A DNA stretch of 64,000 bases from Microbispora amethystogenes (GCF_016863015.1 NZ_BOOB01000026.1:83675-147674), one strand, 5' to 3'; positions 17,705-26,848 are shown, counted from the stretch's first letter. Notes: generated from the letters alone by a model not told the origin. Program-made: numbers and translations.

Positions 17705-18101
17705 GCCTGCGGCCGGAGATCTGCTCGGGGGCCATCACGATGAAGTGGTCGCGGGTCCCGGGCACCCACGGCGACAGCGGCAGCGTGGACAGGCGGTCGA
17801 TCTCCTCGGGTTCCGACACCGCGCGGGCGTGCCCCACCGCGGTCACCGACCAGCCCGTACGGAACGTCGCGTCGAACTCGTCGGCCTCGAAGGCGACGAC
17901 GGCGTTCCGCGCCGCCGCGGCGAGCTTGGAGCCCGCGGCGGTGCGGATGACGATGTTCCCGTCGAGCAGGCAGAAGTTGACGGGCTGGACGGCGGGGAGG
18001 GCCCGGTCGGTGAAGACGATCCTGCCGATGGGGGTGGAGGCCAGCAGGTCCAGACATTCCCCTCCGGTGAGAATCTCAAGGCCGGCCGAGTCGAGCTTCA
18101 T
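17694..18101 (-). CDS. PPOX-type flavin/F420-binding protein (pyridoxamine 5'-phosphate oxidase family)
   Basis: 135-residue split-barrel protein starting MKLDSAGLEILTGGECLDLL. GRIVFTDRALPAVQPVNFCL and IVIRTAAGSKLAAA are the cofactor-phosphate-binding strands seen in small actinobacterial PPOX proteins. Proteins of this kind occur in the DosR dormancy regulon of mycobacteria and bind FMN or F420. The frame is open upstream to 18293, but homology and the regulatory box at 18139-18152 place the start at 18101. It overlaps the hydrolase remnant tail-to-tail. Redox substrate unknown. Confidence 0.85.
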   Translation of the reverse strand: MKLDSAGLEILTGGECLDLLASTPIGRIVFTDRALPAVQPVNFCLLDGNIVIRTAAGSKLAAAARNAVVAFEADEFDATFRTGWSVTAVGHARAVSEPEEIDRLSTLPLSPWVPGTRDHFIVMAPEQISGRRLNR

Positions 18102-18138
18102 GTCTGCAAGCCTGCGTGATCGGCCCGCCGGCGGGTTA

Positions 18139-18152
18139 GGGACGAAGGTCCC
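18139..18152 (-). promoter_or_regulatory. DosR/DevR-type operator upstream of PPOX gene
   Basis: On the minus strand the site reads GGGACCTTCGTCCC, with GGGAC/GTCCC half sites as in the DosR box. It lies 37 bases before the PPOX start codon. A second copy stands before the DoxX gene at 63380, and a DevR-type regulator is encoded at 60166. Confidence 0.6.
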
Positions 18153-18204
18153 GTAATCGCCGTCGATCGGCCTCCCGCCCCGCTCCCGTGGAGCCCGGGG
18201 GTTG

Positions 18205-19611
18205 TCAGCCCCGGGGGTGCAGGCGGCGGAGGGCGTCGCGGATCCTGCCGCCGAGCGGCGCTCGCCGCCGGGGCTGCGCCTCCCGGGCGTCACGCAGTTC
18301 GGCGAGGGCCGTCACCGCGTCCGGACGCTTGGCGGGCGTGGGGTCGCGCATCCGCCGTACGAGGTCCATGACCTCGGGGGCGACGCCCGCGGCGGCCGGC
18401 TCGGCGTCCATGCCGGGCATGGGGAGCTCGCCGGTCAGCAGCTGGAAGGCGATGACCCCCGCCGAGTAGACGTCCGAGGCGGGGGTCATCCGTTCGGGCC
18501 GCGCCCGGCATTCGGGGGCGACGTAGTGGACGTCGAGGATGTTGGGGAGCTCGTTGGCGACGGTGTGCTTGCGCGGGCCGGGCTTGGCGTAGTCGAAGCC
18601 GGTCAGCATGGCGTTTCCGTCGTCCGCCACGAGCACGCAGGCGGGGGTGAGCGCCCGGTGGATGACCTTGTTGGCGTGGACGTGGGCGAGGCCGTCCAGC
18701 ATGTCCTCCAGCACGGCGAGCTTGGCGCCGACGTCCAGCCCGCGCCCGGTCAGATGCAGGTGCAGGGCCTGCCCGTGGACGTCGTCGAGCACGAGCACGA
18801 ACCGGCTCTCGTCGTCGATGGCGAAGAAGTCCCGCGAGCGTACGACGCAGGGATGCGGCGGGATCTTGGCGAGCGCCTGGTAGGCGTTGGCGATGCGGCG
18901 CTGTTCGGCGACCCGCCGCTGCTGCTCGGCCATCGGGTCGGCGCGGTAGACGCGCAGCAGCACGGTCCCGCTGGTCGGCGCGGTCGCGTTGACGGCGCGA
19001 TACTCGGTGACGCGGCTGTCGCCGCCGAGCTGCTCCTCGACCTCCCAGTTGCCGAACCGCGGCGGGGCGGTGGGCCGGCGCACGGTCCCGTTCAGCGCCT
19101 CGATGATCGCGGTCCGGTACGGCGCGGCGTCCCGGCTGCACCCGTGCCTGACCCGGCCCACGTCGCTGAGCATGGGGACGAGCCCGGCGATCGTCGTGAC
19201 GTGCCGGGCGTCGCGCCCGCTGGGGTCGACGAGGACGGCTCCCGGGGCGGTCAGCACCACGACGTTGTCGACGTACAACCGTTCGAGCTCGCGGTGCTCG
19301 TCGATCAGCAGGCCCTTCAGCGCCCGCGCGGTGCCGCGCAGCTTGGCCACCGGCGAGCCGAACGCCTCGCGGTGCTGGGGGAACCACCGGTTGCCCGACA
19401 CCTCGAACCGGCCCCGGGCGCCCTTCACGTCGATCACGACGAGCGAGTGGCCGGTCAGCACGACCACGTCCACCTCGAACAGGTCGGCGCCGCGCGGCAC
19501 CTCGATGTTGTGCAGCAGCAGCCAGTCGTCAGGGGCGTTGTCCCGCAGGTGGGCGATGACCCGTCGCTCGGCGTCATTGACGGGGCGTCCGCCACCGACG
19601 ATCTGAGCCAT
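18205..19611 (-). CDS. NERD-domain protein with C-terminal (pseudo)kinase domain, PglW-like
   Basis: 468-residue protein. An N-terminal NERD nuclease-related domain (DLFEVDVVVLTGHSLVVIDVK, with the D/E-V-D and Asp-x-Lys core) is joined to a protein-kinase fold from about residue 190. The kinase catalytic loop is VIHRALTPACVLV, where the usual HRD Asp is Ala, and DFG is replaced by TGFDYAK, so catalysis is doubtful. Similar NERD-kinase pairs form the start of PglW in phage-growth-limitation systems, but that protein is much longer and no Pgl/BREX partner is adjacent. Start at ATG 19611; the frame extends to 19725 without a ribosome site. Confidence 0.75.
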   Translation of the reverse strand: MAQIVGGGRPVNDAERRVIAHLRDNAPDDWLLLHNIEVPRGADLFEVDVVVLTGHSLVVIDVKGARGRFEVSGNRWFPQHREAFGSPVAKLRGTARALKGLLIDEHRELERLYVDNVVVLTAPGAVLVDPSGRDARHVTTIAGLVPMLSDVGRVRHGCSRDAAPYRTAIIEALNGTVRRPTAPPRFGNWEVEEQLGGDSRVTEYRAVNATAPTSGTVLLRVYRADPMAEQQRRVAEQRRIANAYQALAKIPPHPCVVRSRDFFAIDDESRFVLVLDDVHGQALHLHLTGRGLDVGAKLAVLEDMLDGLAHVHANKVIHRALTPACVLVADDGNAMLTGFDYAKPGPRKHTVANELPNILDVHYVAPECRARPERMTPASDVYSAGVIAFQLLTGELPMPGMDAEPAAAGVAPEVMDLVRRMRDPTPAKRPDAVTALAELRDAREAQPRRRAPLGGRIRDALRRLHPRG

Positions 19612-19829
19612 CTCCGCTGTTCCGCCTCTCTGACCACTATGAGAACTTAATCCTCCTAGGTAGCGGTATTCCCGCGCCACCACTGATTCCCCCGCATTGT
19701 CCCAGGGGAAATCTGGAGCTCCCACATCCCCGAGGTGGACGCGCGCATGATCGCGACCCTGCCGGGGATGGGGCTATCGCGACCTTTGGGGCGGTTTGTC
19801 GCGAAGGGTGTCAGGAAACGGAGAGCCTC

Positions 19830-20876
19830 ATGCGAGTTGTCGTGGTTGGCGCGAGCGGGAACGTCGGGACCAGCGTGCTCACCGCCCTGGAGTCCGAGCC
19901 GAGCGTGACCTCGATCGTCGGAGTGGCCCGGCGGATGCCGGACTGGCGCCCGGCGAAGACCGAGTGGCGCACGGCCGACGTCTTCCGGGACGACCTCGGC
20001 CCGATCTTCACCGGGGCCGATGCCGTGGTCCACCTCGCCTGGCTGTTCCAGCCCACCCACGATCCCGTCACCACCTGGAACTCCAATGTGATCGGCAGCA
20101 TGCGCGTCTTCGCCGCGGCGGCCCGGGCCGGGGTGTCGGTCCTCGTCCACTCGTCGTCCGTGGGGGCGTACTCGCCGGGGCCGAAGGACCCGCCCGTCGA
20201 CGAGTCGTGGCCGACCCACGGCTGGCCGAACGCCGCCTACGCCCGCGAGAAGGCGTACGTCGAGCGGATCCTCGACATCTTCGAGCGCGACCATCCGGAC
20301 ATCCGGGTGGTGCGGATGCGCCCCGGCTTCATCTTCAAGGAGGAGGCGGCGACCGAGCAGCGGCGGCTGTTCGCCGGGCCGTTCCTGCCGCAGCGGCTGG
20401 TGCGGCCGGGGACGATCCCGTTCGTGCCGGACATGCCCCGCCTGCGGTTCCAGGCGCTGCACTCGCTGGACGCCGGCGAGGCGTTCCGCCTGGCGCTCAC
20501 CCGCGACGTGCGGGGCGCGTTCAACCTCGCCGCCGACCCGGTCGTCGACCCCGCCGTTCTCGCGGACCTCCTCGGCGCGCGGCGGGTGCCGGTGCCGGCC
20601 ACGCTCGTGCGTACGGCGGTGGCGGCGGGCTGGCACCTGCGGCTGATCCCGGCCTCGCCCGGCCTGGTGGAGATGGCCCTGCAGATCCCGATCATGGACA
20701 TCACCCGCGCTCGCGAGGAGCTGGGCTGGCAGCCGCGCCACAGCGCGGTGGACGCGCTGCGCGCCGTGCTGGAGGGCATGCGGCGCGGCGCGGGCATGGG
20801 CACCCCGCCGCTCGCGCCCGACTCGGGCCGGGAACGGATCAAGGAAGTGACGACGGGCGTGGGCATCCGGCCCTGA
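19830..20876 (+). CDS. NAD(P)-dependent epimerase/dehydratase (extended SDR)
   Basis: 348-residue Rossmann-fold protein. The N-terminal nucleotide motif is VVGASGNVGTSV (GxxGxxG type), the catalytic region has HSSSVGAYS and the active-site Y-x3-K is in NAAYAREKAYVE. Residues from about 200 onward match the NAD-dependent epimerase C-terminal domain with FQALHSLDAGEAFRLAL. Family members act on nucleotide sugars or small carbonyl compounds; no sugar genes are adjacent, so the substrate is open. The small gene at 20900 follows 23 bases later, probably in the same transcript. Confidence 0.88.
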   Translation: MRVVVVGASGNVGTSVLTALESEPSVTSIVGVARRMPDWRPAKTEWRTADVFRDDLGPIFTGADAVVHLAWLFQPTHDPVTTWNSNVIGSMRVFAAAARAGVSVLVHSSSVGAYSPGPKDPPVDESWPTHGWPNAAYAREKAYVERILDIFERDHPDIRVVRMRPGFIFKEEAATEQRRLFAGPFLPQRLVRPGTIPFVPDMPRLRFQALHSLDAGEAFRLALTRDVRGAFNLAADPVVDPAVLADLLGARRVPVPATLVRTAVAAGWHLRLIPASPGLVEMALQIPIMDITRAREELGWQPRHSAVDALRAVLEGMRRGAGMGTPPLAPDSGRERIKEVTTGVGIRP

Positions 20877-20899
20877 ACCCGTGTCCGGGAGGAGTCGCG

Positions 20900-21148
20900 A
20901 TGGCGCTGCTCGACCCCGACTGCGTACGACGGCTGCTGGAGTCGGCCGACCCGGACGTCGCGCTGGTCTTCGTCCGGGGCGAGTGCCTGGTGCTGCCGCT
21001 CGACCAGATCGACGAGCGGCACCGGCCGCTGGTGATCGCGCGCCGCGCGGACCTGCCCGAGGCCGCCGGCGACCGGCCCGTCACCGAGGAGCGGGTCGAG
21101 ACGCTGACCCGGTGCCTGGAGAACGTCGCCCGCGACCTCGGCGGGTGA
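20900..21148 (+). CDS. Small conserved-looking hypothetical protein
   Basis: 82-residue acidic protein starting MALLDPDCVRRLLESADPDV, preceded by a strong ribosome site (gggaggag) seven bases before ATG. No signal peptide or membrane segment. The mid-part DVALVFVRGECLVLPLDQID suggests a small beta-rich fold followed by a C-terminal helix. I recognise no family. Likely co-transcribed with the epimerase. Confidence 0.65.
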   Translation: MALLDPDCVRRLLESADPDVALVFVRGECLVLPLDQIDERHRPLVIARRADLPEAAGDRPVTEERVETLTRCLENVARDLGG

Positions 21149-21563
21149 GGTGTGGCGGCTGACGGCCGTACTCGGCCCGCCAGGGGCGCCGGGGTGTGCG
21201 TGACCACCCCGTCACATTCGGTAACATCGTCTCTGGAGCCTCCGTGCGCTTCCGGGGAGAACTCCGCGGCCGCTGTGTGCCGCCCCGGACTGCCGCCTGC
21301 CGCCGTCCTCGGAGACAAATGACGGCGTGTCGCGAGCTGGTCCAAATTTCCGGAAAGAGCCGCGGACAAATCAGACAGCGAAGCACGCTTTCCGGGACTT
21401 ATCGGCGCGAATACACCTCGCAAACTGTGACACGATCGTCACCCTTCGTATGGAACCCCAATTGCCCTGCGTGAGCATTGCGTGCACGCTGGGTCACCTG
21501 TGACCATCGGGGAAAGGTCCGGGGGTCGCTTCCCGGACAGCGCATATGGGGGAGGGTGCCCCG
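21149..21563. other. 415-base intergenic region with inverted repeats
   Basis: Contains GGTCAC-ct-GTGACC (21492-21505) and GTGAC-acgatc-GTCAC (about 21427-21442), both of GTGAC/GTCAC type, upstream of the small membrane protein gene. They could bind a Crp/Fnr-type dimer. AT-richer stretches near 21340-21470 suggest a promoter zone, but I cannot define -35 and -10 with confidence. No gene seen. Confidence 0.4.
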
Positions 21564-21752
21564 ATGAGTGCTATTAGACCCCGCGAGAGCGGGGAAAGCC
21601 GTCAGGAAGTCCGGTTCCACGACCCGGAGATCGGCTCGTGGGTCGGCGAGGTGGCCAGAGCGGTCCGGGACGTCGTCGACAGCACGCCCCGGACCATCCG
21701 CCTCTGCGTCCTGATCGCGGTCGCCGCCGCGTCATGGGCGTTCCTCAGGTAG
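21564..21752 (+). CDS. Small protein with one C-terminal membrane helix
   Basis: 62-residue protein starting MSAIRPRESGESRQEVRF. The last 20 residues (LCVLIAVAAASWAFL) form one hydrophobic helix, so it is a tail-anchored or type II small membrane protein with an amphipathic segment DVVDSTPRTIR before it. The ribosome site gggggaggg supports ATG 21564 rather than 21546. Unknown function. Confidence 0.55.
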   Translation: MSAIRPRESGESRQEVRFHDPEIGSWVGEVARAVRDVVDSTPRTIRLCVLIAVAAASWAFLR

Positions 21753-21885
21753 CCGTCCAGCGTCCCTGGAGGAGGTGGTGGCGGGACCCAGGTTATGGCG
21801 CTCGGTCCGTAGCGTCGGCCCGGTTTACGGGATCGAGAGGATAACCAGGGTCAACGCGGGACCGGCCGAAGGCCCGGCCGCCGGT

Positions 21886-22344
21886 TCAGATCGGGCGGAC
21901 GTTCCCTCGTACGGGAGCGACCCCCGCTCCGGCGGCCGGGCCGCCGGTGCCGAGATGCCCGGTGTCGAGATACATGGACAGCCGGATCGTCGACCGGCCG
22001 GGCACCTGCTCGATCGTCACCGAGTCGCACAACTCGCCCATGAGCCACAGGCCGAAGCCCCGGACGCTCCGGCCGGTGGGCCGCCGTCCGGGCACGGCCG
22101 CGGGGGACAGGGTGCCCACCTCGTCGGCCACCTCGACGGCGAGCACGGCGCCGTCGGTGGACATCGCCAGCGTGCCCGCTCCGCCGCCGTGTTCGAGCAC
22201 GTTGATCGCGGCCTCGTTGGCGGCGATGACGAGATCGTCCAGCCGGGCGCCGGTGAGTCCCGCCTGACCGGCGAACCGCTGGATGTCGTCGCGTAACGTC
22301 GCGAGGTCATCCGTTATCGGCCACTGCCGATGGTGGTCCACCAC
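21886..22344 (-). CDS. RsbW-like ATP-binding anti-sigma/serine kinase
   Basis: 152-residue GHKL ATPase. N-box NEAAINVLEHGG and G-box-like GFGLWLMGELCD are present. Such proteins phosphorylate STAS antagonists on Ser and sequester sigma-B-type factors. The GTG at 22344 has an excellent ribosome site (gaggagg) five bases upstream, so I prefer it over 22371. A STAS gene lies on the same strand at 22456-22830, upstream, and is a natural partner. Confidence 0.85.
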   Translation of the reverse strand: MVDHHRQWPITDDLATLRDDIQRFAGQAGLTGARLDDLVIAANEAAINVLEHGGGAGTLAMSTDGAVLAVEVADEVGTLSPAAVPGRRPTGRSVRGFGLWLMGELCDSVTIEQVPGRSTIRLSMYLDTGHLGTGGPAAGAGVAPVRGNVRPI

Positions 22345-22455
22345 CTGTCCTCCTCGACGCCGCCCTGCCACGCCCTCAACGGGCTCTGCCGCTCGGTCTC
22401 ACCTCGGCGTCACCGAGGCTACCTCTTTGTGACCCCTTCGATGCCCCTACCTGCC

Positions 22456-22830
22456 CTACTCGGACCCCGGCCGGGAGTTCAGCGCGCCGACGGCCTCCGC
22501 GAGATCCGGCTCGACGGTGAACGCGTGGATCAGCCCGGTCGTCCGGAAGATGCGCGCCAGCCGGGAGTTCAGGCCCGCCAGCGTCACGCCGCCGTCCCGC
22601 TCCTGCAGAAGCCTGCGTACGGACAGCAGGATCCGGATCCCGGTGGAGTCGCAGAAGTCCAGCGGGCTGAGGTCGAGGAGCAACTCGCGGTGGCCCTCGC
22701 CGACGGCCGCCGTGAGCTCCTCACGCAGCCGGTCGGCGTTGGTGTAGTCCAACGCGCCGTGGAGCGCCATGACCAGGACGTGGTCGGGGACGTGCGCGGG
22801 CACGGGGGTCACTACGACGGCGGCGGTCAC
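22456..22830 (-). CDS. STAS-domain anti-sigma factor antagonist
   Basis: 124-residue STAS protein with LVMALHGALDYTNADRLREE and the phosphorylatable Ser in LDFCDSTGIRILL. GTG 22830 is preceded by gagg at the right distance; an upstream ATG at 22896 has poorer support. It sits directly upstream of the RsbW-like gene on the same strand, so the two probably form a partner-switching pair. No sigma factor is encoded nearby. Confidence 0.88.
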   Translation of the reverse strand: MTAAVVVTPVPAHVPDHVLVMALHGALDYTNADRLREELTAAVGEGHRELLLDLSPLDFCDSTGIRILLSVRRLLQERDGGVTLAGLNSRLARIFRTTGLIHAFTVEPDLAEAVGALNSRPGSE

Positions 22831-23087
22831 TGGCACACCTCGGCGGGCTGCTGGCCTCAAACGTGGGCATCGGTTGCGGGCGTTGGACGTGAGCATCGGG
22901 TACGGATACGGGTACGGCCGGGCGGCCTCGGTCAGGCGGTCAGTCTAGTGGCGCGGCACGCTCGGGCAGGGCCGTACGCACACGCGTCAAGAAACGGCAT
23001 TTGTGGTTTTTCGCGGCATCGTCGGGGGGAATGGGGGACTGATTCACTGGACCCTCCTCCGAGAAAGACCACCGAGAAAGACCACTG

Positions 23088-24269
23088 ATGCCAGACGTGA
23101 CAAGGGAGGGCCAGTTCGACACCGTTCACGGCTCTTCCCCCGTCACCCGGGCACCCGTGGACCCGGCGGCGCTCACACTCGGCGTCGAGGAGGAGTTCCT
23201 TCTCCTGGACCCCGGCACCGGACGGGTCGTCCCGGCGGCCGAGGAGGTGCACGCACGGCTGGCCGGGCCCGCGGCGGACCGGCTGGTGTTCGAACTGACG
23301 CGGTTCCAACTGGAGAGCAACAGCGCCGTGCACACCGAACTGCGTGCTCTGCACGGCGACCTGGTGGAGTCGCGACGCGCCGCCGCCCGCGCCGCCACGG
23401 ACGCGGGCCTGGGGCTGGCCGCGTGCGGCACGGCCCTGGACGGCAACCTCGGCGTGCCGCCCCTTTCGTCGTGCCCCCGCTACCATGCGATGCTCCGCGA
23501 GTTCGGGGCCGTGATGGAGGGCCAGGGGGTCTGCGGCTGCCACGTCCACGTCGGGCTCGCCGACCGCGAGGAGGCGCTCCGGGTCAGCAACCACCTGCGG
23601 CCCTGGCTTCCCGTCCTGCAGGCCCTGACGGCCAACTCGCCGATCGCGGACGGCAGGGACACCGGCCACGCGAGCTGGCGGGCGATGGTCATGGGCCGGT
23701 GGCCGAGCGCGGAGCCGCCGCCGTACTTCCGCTCGCGCCGGCACTACGAGAGCCTCGTCGCCGGGATGCTCACCGGGGGCACCATCCTCGACCGGGGGAT
23801 GATCTACTGGCTGGCCCGCCTCTCCGACCATGTGCCGACGCTGGAGATCCGCGCGGCGGACGTGTGCCCGACCGCCGCCGAGACCGCGATGCTGGCCGGG
23901 CTCGTGCGGGGCCTCGTCGCCACCGCGCTCCGCGACGTACGGGCCGGTGTGCCCGCCCCCGATGTGGAGGACACCCTCCTGCGCGCGGCCTTCTGGCGCG
24001 CGGCGCACGACGGAGTGGAGGGCGAGGCGTACGACCTGCTCGCCGGTGCCCGCGTGCCCGGCTGGCACCTGGTGGACCGCATGCTGGAGCACGTGCGGCC
24101 GATGCTGGAGGAGAACGGCGACTGGGCGCCGCTCACCGTCCAGCTCGACCACCTGCGGCGGTACGGATCGGGGGCCGCGCGCCAGCGGGCCGCCTTCGGG
24201 CGTGGCGGCCGTCCGCGCGAGGTCGCCGAGATGCTCCTGGCGGAGACCGTCAGCTCCCGCTGGGCCTAG
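23088..24269 (+). CDS. Carboxylate-amine ligase, YbdK/GCS2 family
   Basis: 393-residue enzyme of the glutamate-cysteine ligase type 2 superfamily, which joins a carboxylate and an amine with ATP. Typical blocks are LGVEEEFLLLDP near the N-terminus, ELTRFQLESNSAVHTEL, CGCHVHVGLADREEA and EIRAADVCPTAAET. Such YbdK-type proteins have weak gamma-glutamylcysteine ligase activity in vitro and the real product is usually unknown. Actinomycetes make mycothiol instead of glutathione, so the substrate here is open. It stands alone, convergent with the decarboxylase that follows. Confidence 0.88.
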   Translation: MPDVTREGQFDTVHGSSPVTRAPVDPAALTLGVEEEFLLLDPGTGRVVPAAEEVHARLAGPAADRLVFELTRFQLESNSAVHTELRALHGDLVESRRAAARAATDAGLGLAACGTALDGNLGVPPLSSCPRYHAMLREFGAVMEGQGVCGCHVHVGLADREEALRVSNHLRPWLPVLQALTANSPIADGRDTGHASWRAMVMGRWPSAEPPPYFRSRRHYESLVAGMLTGGTILDRGMIYWLARLSDHVPTLEIRAADVCPTAAETAMLAGLVRGLVATALRDVRAGVPAPDVEDTLLRAAFWRAAHDGVEGEAYDLLAGARVPGWHLVDRMLEHVRPMLEENGDWAPLTVQLDHLRRYGSGAARQRAAFGRGGRPREVAEMLLAETVSSRWA

Positions 24270-24284
24270 CTTTGGTCAGGGTCG

Positions 24285-25733
24285 TCACTCCGCGACCACC
24301 CGGAGCGTCTTCAGGGTGGGGTCGCTCGCGTCCGGGATGTCCATGCCGCCGTCGAGCCCGGTGGTCAGGTAGCTCAGCACCGGCTCGGTGATGATCTCGC
24401 CGGGGCACAGGGCGGGCGCTCCCGGCGGGTACGGCGTGACCAGTTCGGCCGCGATCCGCCCTGCCGCCTGACCGGTGGGCACGATCTCGACCCGGCCGAA
24501 GAACGCGTCCCTGGGCAGCATCGCGACCTCAAGCTCGAGCTCACCCGGCTCGGGCACGTCGATCCTGGCGGCGGGCCGCAGGTCGCGGGCCGACGACAGG
24601 GCGCGCAGCGCGTCGAGCAGCGCGCCGACCGTCTCGTCGCCGTCGGCGACGGTGATCTCGGCGCTGACCCTGCGGTGGTCGCTCAGCGAGAAGTTGACGT
24701 GGCAGTGCTCGCGCAGCCAGTCGGAGGCGTGGTAGCCGTCGACGCCGAGGCCCGACACGTCGATCACGAGCTTCAGCGGGTCGACGTCGAACGCGCCGGT
24801 GTTCTCCTTGTCGAGTACCCAGAGCCCGTGCGTCTTGCCGATCTCGGCGCGGGCCGACGCCGCGAGCTCCAGCGCGCGGTCGAGCAGGTCCTTGCCGTGT
24901 TCCACCATCTGCCGGCGCCAGCCGTCGAGCGCCGCGTAGATCAGGGTGGAGGGGCTGGTCGTGCCGAGCAGGTCCTCGCGGGCCTTGAGAACGGCCGGGT
25001 CCACACGGTCGCCCTGCAGGTGGAACACCGAGCTCTGCTCCAGCCCGTTGCCCATCTTGTGGACGCTCGTCACGCACAGGTCCGCCCCGATGTTCACCCC
25101 CCACTCGGGCAGATCGTCATGGAACGGCAGGTGGGCGCCCCAGGCCTCGTCCACGATGAACGTGCGGCCGAACCTGCGGCACACCTCGTTGATCCCGGCC
25201 AGGTCGGCGCAGGTGCCGTAGTCGACCGGGCTGGCGACGAGCAGGCCCTTGGCGTCGGGGGCGGCCCGGAACGCCTCCTCCACCGCCTCGGGGGTGGGCG
25301 GGTACGACATGTGGAGGTCGCCGTCCCAGTCTCCGTGGACCCACACCGGCTCGACGCCGCTCAGGATGAGCGCCGAGATGACCGACTTGTGGGCGTTGCG
25401 CGCGACCAGCAGGCGCTCGCCCGGACCGGCCACGGAGAGCATGGCGCTCTTGATCGACAGGGAGCTTCCGCAGGTGGAGAAGAACGCCTGCTCGGCGCCG
25501 ACCGCCTCCGCCATGAGCTGCTGGGCCTCTTCGAGCACCCCGTTGGACTGCAGCCGGTCGTCCAGGCCGTTCATGACCATCACGTCGTCGCGGAAGACGT
25601 CGCCGCCCATGATCTCCAGGACCCGCGGATCCACCCCACGGCCCTGCTTGTGACCCGGAGGAGTGAAGCTGAGGTCTCCTCGCCTGCGGTAGGCGGCCAA
25701 CGCCTCCAGCACGGGCACACGGGACTGGTCCAT
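24285..25733 (-). CDS. Orn/Lys/Arg decarboxylase family PLP enzyme
   Basis: 482-residue fold-type I PLP enzyme. The family opening SFTPPGHKQG, the loop STCGSSLSIKSAM, aspartate strand FIVDEAWGAHLPF and the Schiff-base Lys in CVTSVHKMGNG are all present. It is the shorter decarboxylase type without the N-terminal wing domain. The substrate could be lysine, arginine or ornithine; polyamine synthesis or acid resistance are the usual roles. Start at ATG 25733 follows ggggagg; the frame is open upstream but not homologous. Confidence 0.9.
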   Translation of the reverse strand: MDQSRVPVLEALAAYRRRGDLSFTPPGHKQGRGVDPRVLEIMGGDVFRDDVMVMNGLDDRLQSNGVLEEAQQLMAEAVGAEQAFFSTCGSSLSIKSAMLSVAGPGERLLVARNAHKSVISALILSGVEPVWVHGDWDGDLHMSYPPTPEAVEEAFRAAPDAKGLLVASPVDYGTCADLAGINEVCRRFGRTFIVDEAWGAHLPFHDDLPEWGVNIGADLCVTSVHKMGNGLEQSSVFHLQGDRVDPAVLKAREDLLGTTSPSTLIYAALDGWRRQMVEHGKDLLDRALELAASARAEIGKTHGLWVLDKENTGAFDVDPLKLVIDVSGLGVDGYHASDWLREHCHVNFSLSDHRRVSAEITVADGDETVGALLDALRALSSARDLRPAARIDVPEPGELELEVAMLPRDAFFGRVEIVPTGQAAGRIAAELVTPYPPGAPALCPGEIITEPVLSYLTTGLDGGMDIPDASDPTLKTLRVVAE

Positions 25734-25839
25734 GGTGCCTCCCCCTGCACGGTCCGGTCGTTCCCTCGTCCGCGCGTACCCGGGCCCGACCGGCGCAAAC
25801 GGCCGGCGGCGCGCGGTGGCAGGGGGCTTGCGTACGAGA

Positions 25840-25868
25840 GCCCCCGCCCTCGGCGTGAGGGCGGGGGC
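25840..25868. terminator. Strong GC hairpin between STAS and decarboxylase genes
   Basis: gcccccgccctc (25840-25851) pairs perfectly with gagggcgggggc (25857-25868) over a five-base loop. It lies 44 bases downstream of the STAS gene on the minus strand and upstream of the decarboxylase. There is no T-run, so termination is plausible rather than certain. Confidence 0.55.
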
Positions 25869-25911
25869 CAGGCGATCAGTCAACAGACTCCGGTGATCAG
25901 GGCTCGGTTGG

Positions 25912-26292
25912 TCAGACCATGGACACGTCGTGCGAGTCCGTCACCACCATGGCGGCGACGGCCTCGACGGGCGTGCCGTCGATCGAGAACGTGCCGCGCA
26001 GCCGGGTCGCCTCAAGGACGATCCTCAAGACGCCGTGAACTCCGGTGAGCCGCAGGCAACCGGCGGCCTTCTCGATGTCGTCCCGGGCGTCCAGCAGCGC
26101 TTCCAGGCCGCAGGAGTCGCAGAACCGCAGATCGGACGCGTCCACCACGATCTTCGCGCGACCCTGGTGGACGAGCTTCCTGATCACGCTCCGGAGGCTG
26201 TCTCCGGTGGCGATGTCGAGTTCACCCCGCAGCACGACCACGACGGCCGGCTGGTGATCGCTCACAGTGATCTCAAGCTGCTGCGTTGTCAT
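25912..26292 (-). CDS. STAS-domain anti-sigma factor antagonist
   Basis: 126-residue protein starting MTTQQLEITVSDHQPAVVVV. STAS fold with LRGELDIATGDSLRSV and the Ser site in LRFCDSCGLEALL, where Cys follows the Ser in place of the usual Thr/Ser. ATG 26292 chosen from homology; the frame continues upstream without a ribosome site. No kinase or phosphatase is adjacent, so it must be switched by partners encoded elsewhere. Confidence 0.85.
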   Translation of the reverse strand: MTTQQLEITVSDHQPAVVVVLRGELDIATGDSLRSVIRKLVHQGRAKIVVDASDLRFCDSCGLEALLDARDDIEKAAGCLRLTGVHGVLRIVLEATRLRGTFSIDGTPVEAVAAMVVTDSHDVSMV

Positions 26293-26848
26293 ATACGCGC
26301 CTTCATCCATATTTTTCGGGCGTACTGTCTTGAACGACGCTACCCGGAGGAGTGTCAGGTCCCAGTAATGTCCGGCAGTCGATGGCCTGCGAGTCCGTCT
26401 GGCAACCCCACTTGTGTGCCATATAGGGGCAAATAAGTAAAGAACAGGGGACTTATCCTGGTTGCCTCGGGGGGTCTCCCGTGCTTCGGGGATCATGCAA
26501 AACCCCTGTTCCGTAAGGGTTTCCGTGACGTGAGCCGGTCGTCCGAGCCGGTGGCGCGGCGCAGCTTGGGGTCGGCGGGCCGATGCCTCGCCGCCGCCCG
26601 CTCCTACCGGGGACTTGAGTCATTCAACATACCAGCTAGCTGGATAAGCGGGCTATCCCTTATATCCCCCCTTAACGGATATTACGTTCAGGAGCTGCCC
26701 TTGGTGTGACCATTACCGAATGACTACCGGGAGCCGTGTTCCCGGCGTCACACCTCGCACGATCGTGCTTGGCTCGCGCGTAGCCGGGTAGAGGGGCGGT
26801 TCCCGGAGACGGGGGGCACCCGGAGACACGGCGAGCGGGAGGATCGGC
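26293..26848. other. 556-base intergenic region with promoter-like AT patches
   Basis: Lies between divergent genes. It holds AACAGGGG (26443-26450) matched by CCCCTGTT (26503-26510), a perfect 12-base palindrome ccagctagctgg (about 26632-26643), and AT-rich stretches near 26410-26460 and 26620-26690 that probably contain the two divergent promoters. No gene seen. Confidence 0.4.
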
